A model generated the notes under the pieces. The model was not told the origin of the DNA. It worked only from the letters and a program-made list of their open reading frames with translations, and did not search any database. DNA of 18,446 bases from NCBI GenBank assembly GCA_945788655.1, contig CALZMV010000009.1, forward strand, positions 1 to 18,446. Reading direction: 5' to 3'. Source of the stretch: an uncultured Clostridia bacterium (GTDB lineage: Bacteria > Bacillota > Clostridia > Peptostreptococcales > Anaerovoracaceae). The position numbers and the translations under genes are program-made. The stretch's first letter is position 1, and each line of letters opens with the position of its first letter. This document shows, one piece after another, positions 1 to 8,175 of this stretch.

Positions 1-2
1 TT

Positions 3-320
3 TTCTCAAACCTTCTGCTCGGTACAAACTACGAATTAAAAAATCGTTATATGCACGTTGATTTTGTGGATGAAAACACTTCCAAAAGTATCAATCCTAA
101 AGTTTCAAAGTATCAATTTGATACTTTGGACTGCACTTTAGAAGAACTTGCAGTTTTAGAATTGGTTGCAAAGAACCCGACGGTTAAACAGCAAGAACTC
201 GTTGCAGCAACCGGAAAATCAATCTCAACAATCAAGCGAATTATGAAATCGCTGCAGGATAAAAATTATATCCGCCGTGAAAACGGCAAACGCTACGGTA
301 AATGGGAAGTTTTGGTTTGA
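3..320 (+). CDS. C-terminal part of a winged-helix protein, possibly AlbA_2/RecG-like regulator (partial at left edge)
   Basis: The reading frame is open from the window edge to the TGA at 318-320, and no ribosome binding site precedes the internal ATG at 51. I therefore read this as the 3' end of a longer gene. The last 60 or so residues form a winged helix-turn-helix: a helix beginning LEELAVLELVAKNP, a recognition region around ATGKSISTIKRIM, and a wing ending in GKWEVLV. Such a tail is common at the end of AlbA_2/ATP-dependent-helicase-like transcriptional regulators, but the defining domains lie outside the window, so the family is a guess. The DNA carries a perfect 10-base inverted repeat at 106-128. 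The next gene starts 109 bases downstream and appears to have its own promoter. Confidence 0.55.
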   Translation, partial: FSNLLLGTNYELKNRYMHVDFVDENTSKSINPKVSKYQFDTLDCTLEELAVLELVAKNPTVKQQELVAATGKSISTIKRIMKSLQDKNYIRRENGKRYGKWEVLV

Positions 321-376
321 TAAATAAGAATTGAGGTATTTATTTAATCATTTTTTCTTTTAAATCAAAAAAACCA

Positions 377-407
377 TTGACTCTCACGTTACGTCATAGT
401 ATAAGCT
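377..407 (+). promoter_or_regulatory. Candidate MerR-type promoter/operator of the MerR gene
   Basis: A TTGACT -35 lies at 377-382, with TATAAG at 400-405 (17-base spacer) or TAAGCT at 402-407 (19-base spacer). The spacer contains CTCACGTTACGT, an imperfect dyad around ACGT-like halves. MerR-family regulators typically bind a dyad inside an unusually long spacer, so autoregulation is likely. The exact -10 is uncertain. Confidence 0.5.
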
Positions 408-429
408 CGTAAACAAGGGAGGCGATTTG

Positions 430-1170
430 ATGAAGCTACACACAAGAGAATTTGCTAAGCTCACCGGTGTTAGCGTGCGCACGCTGCACTATTACGATGA
501 AATCGGACTGCTTAAGCCATCCTCTGTGGATAAGCAGAACGGATACCGATTTTACGATGAAAATGCACTTCTTAGAATGCAGGAAATTTTGTTTTACCGT
601 GAGCTTGAATTTCCTCTAAAAGAAATCCGGATGATTTTGTCATCTCCCGACTATGACAAGCAAAAAGCGCTAAAGGAGCAGAAGCACCTGCTAAGTCTAA
701 AAAAAGACCGGCTGGAACGACTGATTCTTGCTCTTGATGGCGCAATGAAAGGAGAGATTGTGGATATGAAGGTTTTTGACAACAGTGAATTTGACAAGAA
801 ACGCGATGAATATGCCAAAGAAGCAAAGGATAAATGGGGCAATACAACAGCATATAATGAATGCGTTGAGAAGACTGCAGGCTACTCAGCGAATAAGTGG
901 AACGAGGTAAATGACGGAATGGATCAGATAATTGCAGAATTTGCAGATTGCAAGAAAAAAGGCTCTACACCAGATAGTGGCGAAGCGCAGACTCTTGCAA
1001 AAAAATGGCAGGACTACATCACAGATAACTACTACACCTGTACCAAAGAAATTCTTGCAGGTCTTGGCCAGATGTATACTTTAGATGAGCGCTTTTGTAA
1101 GAATATAGATCGTCACGGTGAAGGAACAGCACAGTTTATGAGCGACGCAATAGAAGCCTATTGCAAATAA
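430..1170 (+). CDS. MerR family transcriptional regulator with TipAS-type effector domain
   Basis: Residues 1-75 are a MerR DNA-binding domain: a helix-turn-helix with FAKLTGVSVRTLHYYDEIGLL and a wing with GYRFYDE. A basic dimerisation coiled coil follows at about 75-115. The C-terminal half (about 125-246) resembles the TipAS antibiotic-recognition domain of TipA/Mta-type activators, with motifs such as AKKWQDYI and HGEGTAQFMSDAIEAYCK. The start is placed at ATG 430, because GGGAGG at 417-422 is 7 bases upstream; a TTG at 427 is in frame but less likely. Family members sense hydrophobic or peptide antibiotics, or other cationic ligands, and activate transporters or themselves. No target gene is adjacent, so the effector is unknown. 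It converges on the hydrogenase operon. Confidence 0.9.
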   Translation: MKLHTREFAKLTGVSVRTLHYYDEIGLLKPSSVDKQNGYRFYDENALLRMQEILFYRELEFPLKEIRMILSSPDYDKQKALKEQKHLLSLKKDRLERLILALDGAMKGEIVDMKVFDNSEFDKKRDEYAKEAKDKWGNTTAYNECVEKTAGYSANKWNEVNDGMDQIIAEFADCKKKGSTPDSGEAQTLAKKWQDYITDNYYTCTKEILAGLGQMYTLDERFCKNIDRHGEGTAQFMSDAIEAYCK

Positions 1171-1190
1171 ATATTTATCTAACAAACAAC

Positions 1191-1216
1191 AAGCCGGAGC
1201 AAAAATGCCCCGGCTT
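1191..1216. terminator. Bidirectional terminator between merR-type gene and hydrogenase operon
   Basis: AAGCCGG at 1191-1197 pairs with CCGGCTT at 1210-1216, and an inner GC/GC pair brackets an A-rich loop. ATTT follows on the plus strand. On the minus strand, downstream of hydA, the hairpin is followed by a T-rich TTGTTGTTTGTT run. It can serve both convergent transcripts. Confidence 0.75.
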
Positions 1217-1236
1217 ATTTCATGCAAAAAAATTAA

Positions 1237-2970
1237 TTATTTAATCATATCCAATTCCCAATGCTCAAGGTCTGTATGTAACAGCTCATGTGCTCTGTGG
1301 GAGTTTGGATTGCCCAGATACTCTTCATATGTTAACTGGACTGCCTTGTTCTCATGGGAGAATCTAAGGTCAGAGAATTTATCAAGTCCATATAGTATCT
1401 GGCCTCTTTCTTCCGCAAATTCGCATCCGTCCTGTGTTGGCTGTCCGCCTCCACCTACGCATCCGCCCGGACAAGCCATTATTTCAACGAAATCGTATTT
1501 AACTTCGCCCTTATCAATTGCCTCCATCAGCTTTCTTGTATTACCAAGGCCGCTGGCAATTGCAACTCGAACCTTGAGACCCTTGATTTCAAAGGTTGCT
1601 TCTTTCCATCCGTCCATACCGCGAATGCTCTTGAAGCTGTCTGGCTCAGGATTTTCTCCTGTTACAAGATAATAAGCACTTCTTAGAGCAGCCTCCATTA
1701 CACCGCCGGTGGTACCGAATATTACGCCGGCACCTGAACCTTCTCCAAAGATTGGATCAAAGTCCTCCTCCTTTAAGTCGGAAGGCTGAATGTTATCTGC
1801 TCTGATCATTCTTACAAGCTCTCTTGTAGTAAGAACTAAGTCAACATCCTTACCGTGACCTGTATCGTCTACAGCAGTAACACCTTTTTCGTATTTTTTA
1901 GCAACGCAAGGCATAATGGATACAGAGAAAATCTTATCAGGGTCTACGCCCAGCTTTTGTGCAATATATGTCTTGGACATTGCGCCAAACATCTGCTGAG
2001 GTGATTTAGCAGTTGAAAGATTTTTTACATACTGAGGATATTGAGTCTTTACAAATCTGATCCATCCGGGACAGCATGAAGTGAACATCGGCCAGCTGTA
2101 CTGGTCCTTATGAGTAAATCTTTCTACAAATTCACTGCCTTCTTCCATGATGGTCAAATCTGCAGAATATGTAGTATCAAAGATATAGTCGAAGCCGATT
2201 CTTCTCAAGGCGCTTACAAGTTTTCCTGTTGTTGATTCTGTCTTGGAAAGACCGATGCCTTCGCCCCATGCAGTTCTTATTGCAGGTGCAATCTGAACCA
2301 TAGTTATTTTATCAGGGTCAGCCAGGACTTCTCTTAAAACATCTCTGTCATCTCTTTCTCTAAGAGCACCAACAGGGCAATGAGTTATGCACTGACCGCA
2401 AAGAGCACAGTCAGCTTCAGTAATCTTCTTGTTGTTTGCAATGCCGATGGAAGTTCTGTATCCGGAACCTGTAATATCCCAGACATTCATACCTTGAACC
2501 TTTTCGCATATCTGGACACATCTCATGCATTTTACGCATTTGGACGCTTCTCTTATAAGTGGAAGGTTAAAATCCCATCTGTTTACATCTGCAATGTTTT
2601 TATATGGCAGGTCTATAATACCTAAGTCATTGGCAATTTTTTGCAGTGTGCAGTTTCCGCTCTTTACGCACTGTACGCATTTACAGTCGTGGTCGGAAAG
2701 AATCAGTTCCACATTGATTCTTCTTGTCTGACGAACACGGGAGCTGTTAGTGAGGATTTCCATGCCTTCTTCAACTGCTGTATTGCATGCAGTAACCAGC
2801 TTGTCCATCCCAACCTTTTCAACTAGGCAGACTCTGCACGCGCCTATTTCATTAATATCTTTAAGGTAGCAAAGGTGAGGAATCTTGATACCGACCTTTG
2901 TTGCTGCTTCTAATATGGTAGTTCCTTCCGGAACGGAAATATTCTGTCCATCTATCTTTAAGTTTACCAT
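1237..2970 (-). CDS. hydA: [FeFe] hydrogenase catalytic subunit, multi-cluster (group A)
   Basis: This 577-residue protein reversibly reduces protons to H2. Domains in order: plant-type [2Fe-2S] (Cys34, 45, 48, 62); His-ligated [4Fe-4S] (His94, Cys98, 101, 107); two ferredoxin-like [4Fe-4S] (Cys145/148/151/155 and Cys188/191/194/198); then the H-cluster domain. The three signature loops are intact: TSCCPGW at 297-303, MPCVAKKYE at 353-361 and MACPGGCVGGGGQP at 498-511. Length and cysteine spacing match the clostridial CpI enzyme (574 residues) closely, including the proton-relay cysteine equivalent (Cys299). L2 carries Ala where CpI has Ser, as in several NAD(P)-linked enzymes. The start codon overlaps the stop of the upstream flavoprotein gene (ATGGTAA, 7 bases shared), with GGAGG upstream, implying translational coupling and a complex. 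No hydE, hydF or hydG maturase gene lies in the window. Confidence 0.97.
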   Translation of the reverse strand: MVNLKIDGQNISVPEGTTILEAATKVGIKIPHLCYLKDINEIGACRVCLVEKVGMDKLVTACNTAVEEGMEILTNSSRVRQTRRINVELILSDHDCKCVQCVKSGNCTLQKIANDLGIIDLPYKNIADVNRWDFNLPLIREASKCVKCMRCVQICEKVQGMNVWDITGSGYRTSIGIANNKKITEADCALCGQCITHCPVGALRERDDRDVLREVLADPDKITMVQIAPAIRTAWGEGIGLSKTESTTGKLVSALRRIGFDYIFDTTYSADLTIMEEGSEFVERFTHKDQYSWPMFTSCCPGWIRFVKTQYPQYVKNLSTAKSPQQMFGAMSKTYIAQKLGVDPDKIFSVSIMPCVAKKYEKGVTAVDDTGHGKDVDLVLTTRELVRMIRADNIQPSDLKEEDFDPIFGEGSGAGVIFGTTGGVMEAALRSAYYLVTGENPEPDSFKSIRGMDGWKEATFEIKGLKVRVAIASGLGNTRKLMEAIDKGEVKYDFVEIMACPGGCVGGGGQPTQDGCEFAEERGQILYGLDKFSDLRFSHENKAVQLTYEEYLGNPNSHRAHELLHTDLEHWELDMIK

Positions 2971-4817
2971 TTTTCGATTCTACCTCCTCTGAATGATCCA
3001 AATCCGCATTCATCACAGCGCAGACATCTTGAGCACTCTGCAAGGGATTCCTCGCGAGTCATTGGTAGTTCAACTTCGCCGAAGTCGCCGCCTCTTTCGG
3101 AAGCGTATCTTTCCTTAAGCTCAATTCTGCCGCGTGCTTTCTTGTCTTCAACAATTGGATTAGGAATATCAATATCTACAGTAATTTCGTGATTATATCC
3201 TAAGTAAGCATCGATGTTAGCTGCAGCAACCTTACCTGCAGCAACGGCATTGATTACAGTTGATGGACCGGTTACGCAGTCACCACCGGCATAAATGCCC
3301 TGAATGCGGTCTACTACGCTGCTTCGTTCTGTCTTAACATTACCCTTGAATACAGGGATGCCGTATGTTTCGAAGAACTCTAAGTCTGTAGCCTGTCCAA
3401 TAGCAGAGATGATGATATCGCACATGATCTTTTCTCTAGGCTGATCTGCATCAACGGGTCTTGGACGACCTGATTTATCTGCTTCTCCGGCAATCTGAGG
3501 CTGTACATATAGGCCTTTAACGTTGCCGTTTTTGTTTACAATTATTTCTGAAGGTGCTTTTAGCTGGAACAGCTGGCAGCCTTCTGCAATAGCTCCTTCG
3601 ATTTCCTCAGGAAGCGCAGTCATATCGTCACGTCTTCTTCTGTAAACGATAATGGATTCACTTGCTCCTAATCTCTTGGCTGTTCTTGCAACGTCCATTG
3701 CAACGTTTCCGCCGCCGATAACCACAACTGATTTACCGTTGAAGTCAGGCATAGCATCATCGCCGATGCCTCTTAGCATTTCAACTGCAGGAATTACGCC
3801 CTTGGCAAATTCTCCTGGGATACCTAAGTTTCTATGGTTGTGCGAACCGATAGAAATAAACATTGCATCATAGTTTTCTTTTATCTCTTTAACTGCTTCA
3901 TCGGATTTTACATCGTAATCCATTTTAAATTCTATGCCTGTTGCGGCGATAGCATCGATATCCCACTGTAGTCTTTCTCTAGGAAGTCTGTAGCTAGGAA
4001 TACCGTATCTAAGCATACCACCTAGCTGAGATCTCTTTTCAAAAACAGTTACTTTGTGACCCATTACTGCCAAAAAATATGCAGCAGAAAGTCCTGATGG
4101 ACCACCTCCGATAACGGCAATTTTCTTGCCTGTATCATCCATTTTTTCTGGTATGCTTACAACATCTGAGCAGTTATCAACTGCAAAACGCTTGATTGCT
4201 CTGATGTTTACCGGTGCATCTATAATATTTCTTCTGCACTTTGCTTCGCATGGATGTTCGCAGATTAATGCACATACAGTTGGGAATGGGTTATCTTTTC
4301 TGATAAGCTTAACTGCATCGTCATATCTTCCTGCGTGAACAAGAGCTGTATATCCGGGAATATCAACACCTGCAGGGCAACCGCCTCTACATGGCACTGA
4401 CTGCCTCTTGTCGATAATATTGTCTGCACAGAAATGATTGAGGATGTGAGATTCATAGTCATCTCTGAAGCCTTCAAGGCCTCTTAAAATCATCTTAGCC
4501 GCCTCAATACCGATGGCACAATCGGCAGAATCCTTAATAGCCTTTGCAGTCTTTTCCAGTCTGTTTAAAATTGATAAATCTACATTTTTATCCATAGAAA
4601 GGATGTCTTCAAGCATGTTCTGAAGCTGTCCTAATCCAACTCTGCAAGGAACACATTTACCACAAGACTGTGCGTGGCACATTCTCAGGAAAGCAGCAGC
4701 CATGTCCACAGGGCATTGACCAGCTGGGCTTGATACAATTCTTCGTTCTAAATCTTTGTAAAGACCTTCAACCGCATATTGGGCTCTGTCTTTTGACTTC
4801 ATATAAAGTCTATCCAT
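2964..4817 (-). CDS. NuoF iron-sulfur tail / GltD-like FAD-NAD(P) oxidoreductase fusion, hydrogenase partner
   Basis: Residues 50-101 match the C-terminal [4Fe-4S] domain of NuoF (SCGKCVPCRVG, then Cys100). The NuoF flavin/NADH-binding domain is absent. From about 140 the protein is a glutamate-synthase small-subunit-type module: cysteines CRGGCPAG (143-150) and CALICEHPCEAKC (182-194), an FAD-binding loop GGGPSG (237-242), a second Rossmann loop GGGNVAMD (368-375) and an arginine-rich VYRRRRDD (391-398) that in GltD/NfnB relatives favours NADPH. The conserved GGDCVTGPSTV (511-521) contacts FAD. A C-terminal CxxCxxCxxC (595-604) may hold another cluster. The ATG at 4817 has AGGGAGGT about 8 bases upstream. 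With hydA it probably forms a soluble H2:NAD(P)+ oxidoreductase, perhaps using ferredoxin. This fits the glutamate-synthase-linked [FeFe] hydrogenases (group A2 in the HydDB scheme, recalled). It is not likely to be glutamate synthase, because no gltB-type gene is present. Confidence 0.88.
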   Translation of the reverse strand: MDRLYMKSKDRAQYAVEGLYKDLERRIVSSPAGQCPVDMAAAFLRMCHAQSCGKCVPCRVGLGQLQNMLEDILSMDKNVDLSILNRLEKTAKAIKDSADCAIGIEAAKMILRGLEGFRDDYESHILNHFCADNIIDKRQSVPCRGGCPAGVDIPGYTALVHAGRYDDAVKLIRKDNPFPTVCALICEHPCEAKCRRNIIDAPVNIRAIKRFAVDNCSDVVSIPEKMDDTGKKIAVIGGGPSGLSAAYFLAVMGHKVTVFEKRSQLGGMLRYGIPSYRLPRERLQWDIDAIAATGIEFKMDYDVKSDEAVKEIKENYDAMFISIGSHNHRNLGIPGEFAKGVIPAVEMLRGIGDDAMPDFNGKSVVVIGGGNVAMDVARTAKRLGASESIIVYRRRRDDMTALPEEIEGAIAEGCQLFQLKAPSEIIVNKNGNVKGLYVQPQIAGEADKSGRPRPVDADQPREKIMCDIIISAIGQATDLEFFETYGIPVFKGNVKTERSSVVDRIQGIYAGGDCVTGPSTVINAVAAGKVAAANIDAYLGYNHEITVDIDIPNPIVEDKKARGRIELKERYASERGGDFGEVELPMTREESLAECSRCLRCDECGFGSFRGGRIEKW

Positions 4818-4849
4818 TGTTCTTTACCTCCCTGTAATACTATCCAACT

Positions 4850-4877
4850 AGAATACCACATTTTCAATGATTTGCAA
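4850..4877 (-). promoter_or_regulatory. Candidate sigma-A promoter of the hydrogenase operon
   Basis: On the minus strand TTGCAA (4872-4877) and TATTCT (4850-4855) are separated by 16 bases, with a TG dinucleotide one base before the -10 (extended -10). It lies 33 bases before the GltD-like start codon. It is assigned from sequence resemblance only. Confidence 0.5.
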
Positions 4878-4908
4878 GCTTTTTTTTGACCTATAAGGAC
4901 TTAAAATA

Positions 4909-4937
4909 TTGTATACATTTGATAAATATGATAAAAT
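4909..4937 (+). promoter_or_regulatory. Candidate sigma-A promoter of rmuC
   Basis: TTGTAT at 4909-4914 and TAAAAT at 4932-4937 are 17 bases apart, with TGA just before the -10. The predicted transcript start near 4944 lies downstream of the ATG at 4886, supporting the later start codon at 5006 for rmuC. Confidence 0.55.
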
Positions 4938-5005
4938 ATATGGGCAAAAAATTCCGGATAAAAATGTGTGAAAGAATAATAAAAATATACAAAAAGGATA
5001 TGCAA

Positions 5006-6244
5006 ATGGATGAGATTATTTTAATATTATTAGTCACCTTGATGACTTGTTCGCTTCTATGTTCGCTCCTTCTTTTACTGAATAACAGAAATCTTTCAAG
5101 GCAGATAGAAGCCATGAAGAAGGATGATATGGCCACCATAGCTACAATACAGAATTCAATAAAGACCTTTGGGGACATTATCTCGCAGAATCAGAGGGAT
5201 TCCGCTGAAAATCTAGACAAGAGACTTTTCGAACTGAACCACAGGTTTTCCAATATGGCCGTTGAAAACGAGCAGAAGCTTGAAAATATCAGAAATACCG
5301 TTGAGAAAAAGCTTTCTGAAATAAATGAAGATAACAACAAGCAGCTTGAGCAGATGAGACATACCGTCGATGAAAAGCTTGCGAGTACCTTAGAAGAGAG
5401 AATAGGGCAGTCCTTCAAGCTTGTAAGCGAAAGACTGGAGGCGGTTTATAAGGGCCTTGGAGAAATGCAGACACTTGCAGCAGGAGTAGGCGACCTTAAG
5501 AAGGTGCTTTCCAATGTTAAGACAAGAGGCATTCTGGGAGAAGTTCAGCTGGGAGCTATTTTGGAACAGATTTTGTCACCTGAACAATATGAGGAGAATG
5601 TCAGAACGAAGACTACAGGCAATGACAGGGTTGAGTTTGCAGTAAAGCTTCCCGGTGATGGGGATAATACCGTATGGCTTCCAATAGATGCCAAGTTCCC
5701 CGCTGATGCCTATTCGAAGCTGATGGATGCCTACGACATAGGCAATACTCAGCTTATTGATGAGGCGGCAAAGCTACTTGAAAGAACATTAAAATCCGAA
5801 GCCAAGGACATTAGAGACAAATATATAGAGCCTCCTTATACTACAGATTTTGCCATTATGTTCCTGCCTTTTGAGGGACTTTATGCTGAAGTTGTAAGGA
5901 GAGGTCTCCTTGAAACCCTTCAAAGAGATTATAAGGTGAACATTGCTGGGCCTACGACCATGGCAGCCCTTTTAAACAGCCTGCAGATGGGATTTAAGAC
6001 CCTTGCTATTCAGAAGCATTCCAGCCAGGTATGGGAGGTTTTAGGAGCTGTAAAGACTGAATTCAACAAATTCGGCGATGTTCTTGAAGCCACTCAGAAC
6101 AGAATCAGCCAGGCTAATGCAGAACTTGACAAGCTTATAGGAACCAGAACCAGAAGCATTATGAGAAAACTAAAGGATGTTACAGGACTGCCGGATTCAA
6201 GAGCCAGTGAGATTTTGGGCAGCTATGACAACAAAGAGGAATAA
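5006..6244 (+). CDS. rmuC: RmuC family DNA recombination-limiting protein, membrane anchored
   Basis: The protein has 412 residues. An N-terminal hydrophobic segment (about 3-25, ILILLVTLM...LLLLL) is followed by a long charged coiled coil (about 28-165). The RmuC nuclease-like domain spans about 175-395, with LGEVQLGAILEQIL, the LPIDAKFP loop, PPYTTDFAIMFLPFEGLYAEV and GPTTMAALLNSLQMGF. RmuC proteins limit inversions at short inverted repeats and have a restriction-endonuclease-like fold; the biochemical activity is not settled. A start at 5006 is chosen because AAGGA at 4994-4998 is 7 bases upstream and the hydrophobic anchor follows immediately. An in-frame ATG at 4886 would add 40 unusual residues and precede the likely promoter. 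The metallophosphoesterase gene follows after 4 bases. Confidence 0.92.
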   Translation: MDEIILILLVTLMTCSLLCSLLLLLNNRNLSRQIEAMKKDDMATIATIQNSIKTFGDIISQNQRDSAENLDKRLFELNHRFSNMAVENEQKLENIRNTVEKKLSEINEDNNKQLEQMRHTVDEKLASTLEERIGQSFKLVSERLEAVYKGLGEMQTLAAGVGDLKKVLSNVKTRGILGEVQLGAILEQILSPEQYEENVRTKTTGNDRVEFAVKLPGDGDNTVWLPIDAKFPADAYSKLMDAYDIGNTQLIDEAAKLLERTLKSEAKDIRDKYIEPPYTTDFAIMFLPFEGLYAEVVRRGLLETLQRDYKVNIAGPTTMAALLNSLQMGFKTLAIQKHSSQVWEVLGAVKTEFNKFGDVLEATQNRISQANAELDKLIGTRTRSIMRKLKDVTGLPDSRASEILGSYDNKEE

Positions 6245-6248
6245 AAGA

Positions 6249-6995
6249 ATGAAAATTTTTGCAATAGGTGATCTTCACCTGTCATTTGGAGAAAATATAG
6301 AAAAGCCCATGGACATCTTCGGTGGACAATGGATCGGCCATGCTGAAAAGCTGCGGCAGAGATGGATTGAAACCGTTTCAGAAGAGGATATTGTTATAAT
6401 TTGCGGAGATATTTCCTGGGGGCTGAGAATTGATGAAACTGAGGCTGACTTTAAGTGGCTGAAGGAACTGCCCGGAACAAAGGTTTTCTTTAAGGGTAAT
6501 CATGATCTTTGGTGGCAGTCCACAGGTAAGCTGAATAAAATATTCGGCGATGAAAAGATGACATTTGTGCAGAATAAAGCATATATATTTGAGAGAAAAG
6601 TGAAAGCAGAGGACGGAGGAAGCGTTGCCACGGAAAAAATAGCCATCTGTGGGAGCAGAGGCTGGATTTGTCCGGGTGAAGATGGATTTAAAGCTGATGA
6701 CAGAAAAATTTATGACAGAGAAGCCTTGCGCCTTAAGATGTCTTTAGATGAAGCGAAAGAGGCTGGAGTGGATAAGATTATCGGTGTGCTTCACTTTCCG
6801 CCAACCAACAGCAACATGCAGCCGTCAGCTTTCAGCCAGTTGATGTCTGAATACGGTGTTTCAACCTGTGTATATGGACATCTCCACGGCAAGGAGGCTT
6901 TTAAAAACGGCATAAAGGGTGTATTAAACAGTGTAAGATATGAGCTGGTTTCCTTAGATTATCTGGAAGCCTGTCCAAAGGAGGTAGAGATATGA
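6249..6995 (+). CDS. Metallophosphoesterase (calcineurin-like)
   Basis: A 248-residue single-domain protein with the full set of dinuclear-metal motifs: GDLH (7-10), GDISWG (53-58), GNHD (83-86), a metal-binding His at about 182 (LHFPP) and GHLHG (210-214). It resembles the small clostridial phosphohydrolases annotated as metallophosphoesterase; the substrate cannot be read from sequence. The start at 6249 lies just after the rmuC stop, with AGAGGA overlapping the end of rmuC. An earlier in-frame ATG at 6177 falls inside rmuC and lacks the conserved MKIFAIGDLH start. Its stop overlaps the deoB start by 4 bases (ATGA), so the two are probably translationally coupled. Confidence 0.9.
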   Translation: MKIFAIGDLHLSFGENIEKPMDIFGGQWIGHAEKLRQRWIETVSEEDIVIICGDISWGLRIDETEADFKWLKELPGTKVFFKGNHDLWWQSTGKLNKIFGDEKMTFVQNKAYIFERKVKAEDGGSVATEKIAICGSRGWICPGEDGFKADDRKIYDREALRLKMSLDEAKEAGVDKIIGVLHFPPTNSNMQPSAFSQLMSEYGVSTCVYGHLHGKEAFKNGIKGVLNSVRYELVSLDYLEACPKEVEI

Positions 6996-8161
6996 GTAAA
7001 GTAATATTATTGATTACAGACAGCCTGGGAGTGGGGGAACTCCCTGACGCAAAAGAATATGGGGATAAGGGTGCAGACACTTTTGGACATATTCTTGAAG
7101 AATGTGGAAGTTTGAACATACCTCATTTAGTTAAACTGGGAATAGGAAATATTAAAGGCGTGGCCGGAGGAAAGCTGGCAATTGAGAATCCAATAGGCTG
7201 CTATGGCAAGATGAGTGAGCTTTCAAGGGGGAAAGACACTACGACAGGTCACTGGGAAATTGCAGGTCTTAAGACAGAAGTGCCTTTTAAAACATATCCT
7301 GATGGTTTTCCCAAGGAATTTATGGAGGACTATGAGAAAGCAATAGGTATTGAATGTCTGGGTAATTATCCTGCATCAGGAACAGCGATTATTGAAGAAT
7401 TGGGGCCTGAGCACGAAGAAACAGGCAAACCTATAGTATATACATCGGCTGACAGCGTTTTTCAGATTGCTGCCAATACAGATGTTATTCCTCTTGAAAG
7501 GCTTTATGAAATCTGTGCAATTGCCAGAAAAATGCTTGTAGGAAAATGGGCATGCGGAAGAGTAATCGCAAGACCATATGTAATCAAGAACGGGCAGCGT
7601 GAGAGAACTTCTGACAGAAGAGATTATGCGGTAACTCCTCCGGAGGAAACTATTTTGGACTTTGTTTCGCAGGCAGGTCTTGAAATGTACGGAGTAGGCA
7701 AAATAGGAGATATTTTTAACCAGAAGGGACTCACTACAAGCGTTCATACAGTAAGCAATATGGATGGCATTGACAAGACTCTAGAAGCTATGTCAAAGGA
7801 TTTTGACGGCTTTATTTTCACAAACCTGGTGGACTTTGACTCAAAATACGGTCACAGAAGAAACCCTGAAGGTTACGGAAAATGCATAGAGGAGTTCGAC
7901 AGGAGACTTCCTGAGGTTATGGATGCGCTGGCAGAAGATGATATCCTTATGATAACAGCAGATCACGGCAACGATCCCACAGTGGAGGGAACAGACCATA
8001 CCAGAGAATATGTTCCTGTTCTGGTGTACGGAAAGTCACTGAAGCAGGGCGTAGATCTTGGAATCAGGGAAAGTTTTGCTGACGTAGGGGCTACAGTGTG
8101 TGAAGCATTAGGTGTTAAGGCGCCGAAGATAGGAAGAAGCTTTTTAAAAGACATTAGATAA
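6992..8161 (+). CDS. deoB: Phosphopentomutase
   Basis: Interconverts (deoxy)ribose 1-phosphate and 5-phosphate in nucleoside catabolism and salvage, in the cytoplasm. At 389 residues it has the usual length for the bacterial alkaline-phosphatase-superfamily enzyme. Visible metal-site and catalytic motifs are ITDSLGVGELPDA with Asp10, the nucleophile Thr85 in TTTGHWE, NLVDFDSKYGHRR (278-290, Asp283 and His288), and ITADHGNDPTVEGTDHTRE (321-339, Asp324, His325 and His336). The start has an excellent AAAGGAGG about 7 bases upstream. It precedes pdp by 14 bases, so the pair turns pyrimidine nucleosides into pentose 5-phosphate. Confidence 0.97.
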   Translation: MSKVILLITDSLGVGELPDAKEYGDKGADTFGHILEECGSLNIPHLVKLGIGNIKGVAGGKLAIENPIGCYGKMSELSRGKDTTTGHWEIAGLKTEVPFKTYPDGFPKEFMEDYEKAIGIECLGNYPASGTAIIEELGPEHEETGKPIVYTSADSVFQIAANTDVIPLERLYEICAIARKMLVGKWACGRVIARPYVIKNGQRERTSDRRDYAVTPPEETILDFVSQAGLEMYGVGKIGDIFNQKGLTTSVHTVSNMDGIDKTLEAMSKDFDGFIFTNLVDFDSKYGHRRNPEGYGKCIEEFDRRLPEVMDALAEDDILMITADHGNDPTVEGTDHTREYVPVLVYGKSLKQGVDLGIRESFADVGATVCEALGVKAPKIGRSFLKDIR

Positions 8162-8175
8162 AGGAGTATTTACCT

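Noticed and set aside
320..360. Possible terminator after the first gene (ATAAATA/TATTTAT hairpin and T-rich run)
   Set aside because: The 7-pair stem is entirely A-T and too weak to call with confidence, although the T-rich run makes it conceivable.
1205..1672. 155-residue plus-strand open frame
   Set aside because: It is antisense to the unmistakable hydrogenase gene, overlaps the terminator, and has no family resemblance.
4886..5005. Upstream in-frame extension of rmuC
   Set aside because: The candidate promoter lies inside it, no Shine-Dalgarno precedes 4886, and the conserved membrane-anchored start fits 5006.
7376..7747. 123-residue minus-strand open frame
   Set aside because: It lies wholly inside deoB on the opposite strand, with no ribosome binding site and no recognisable domain.
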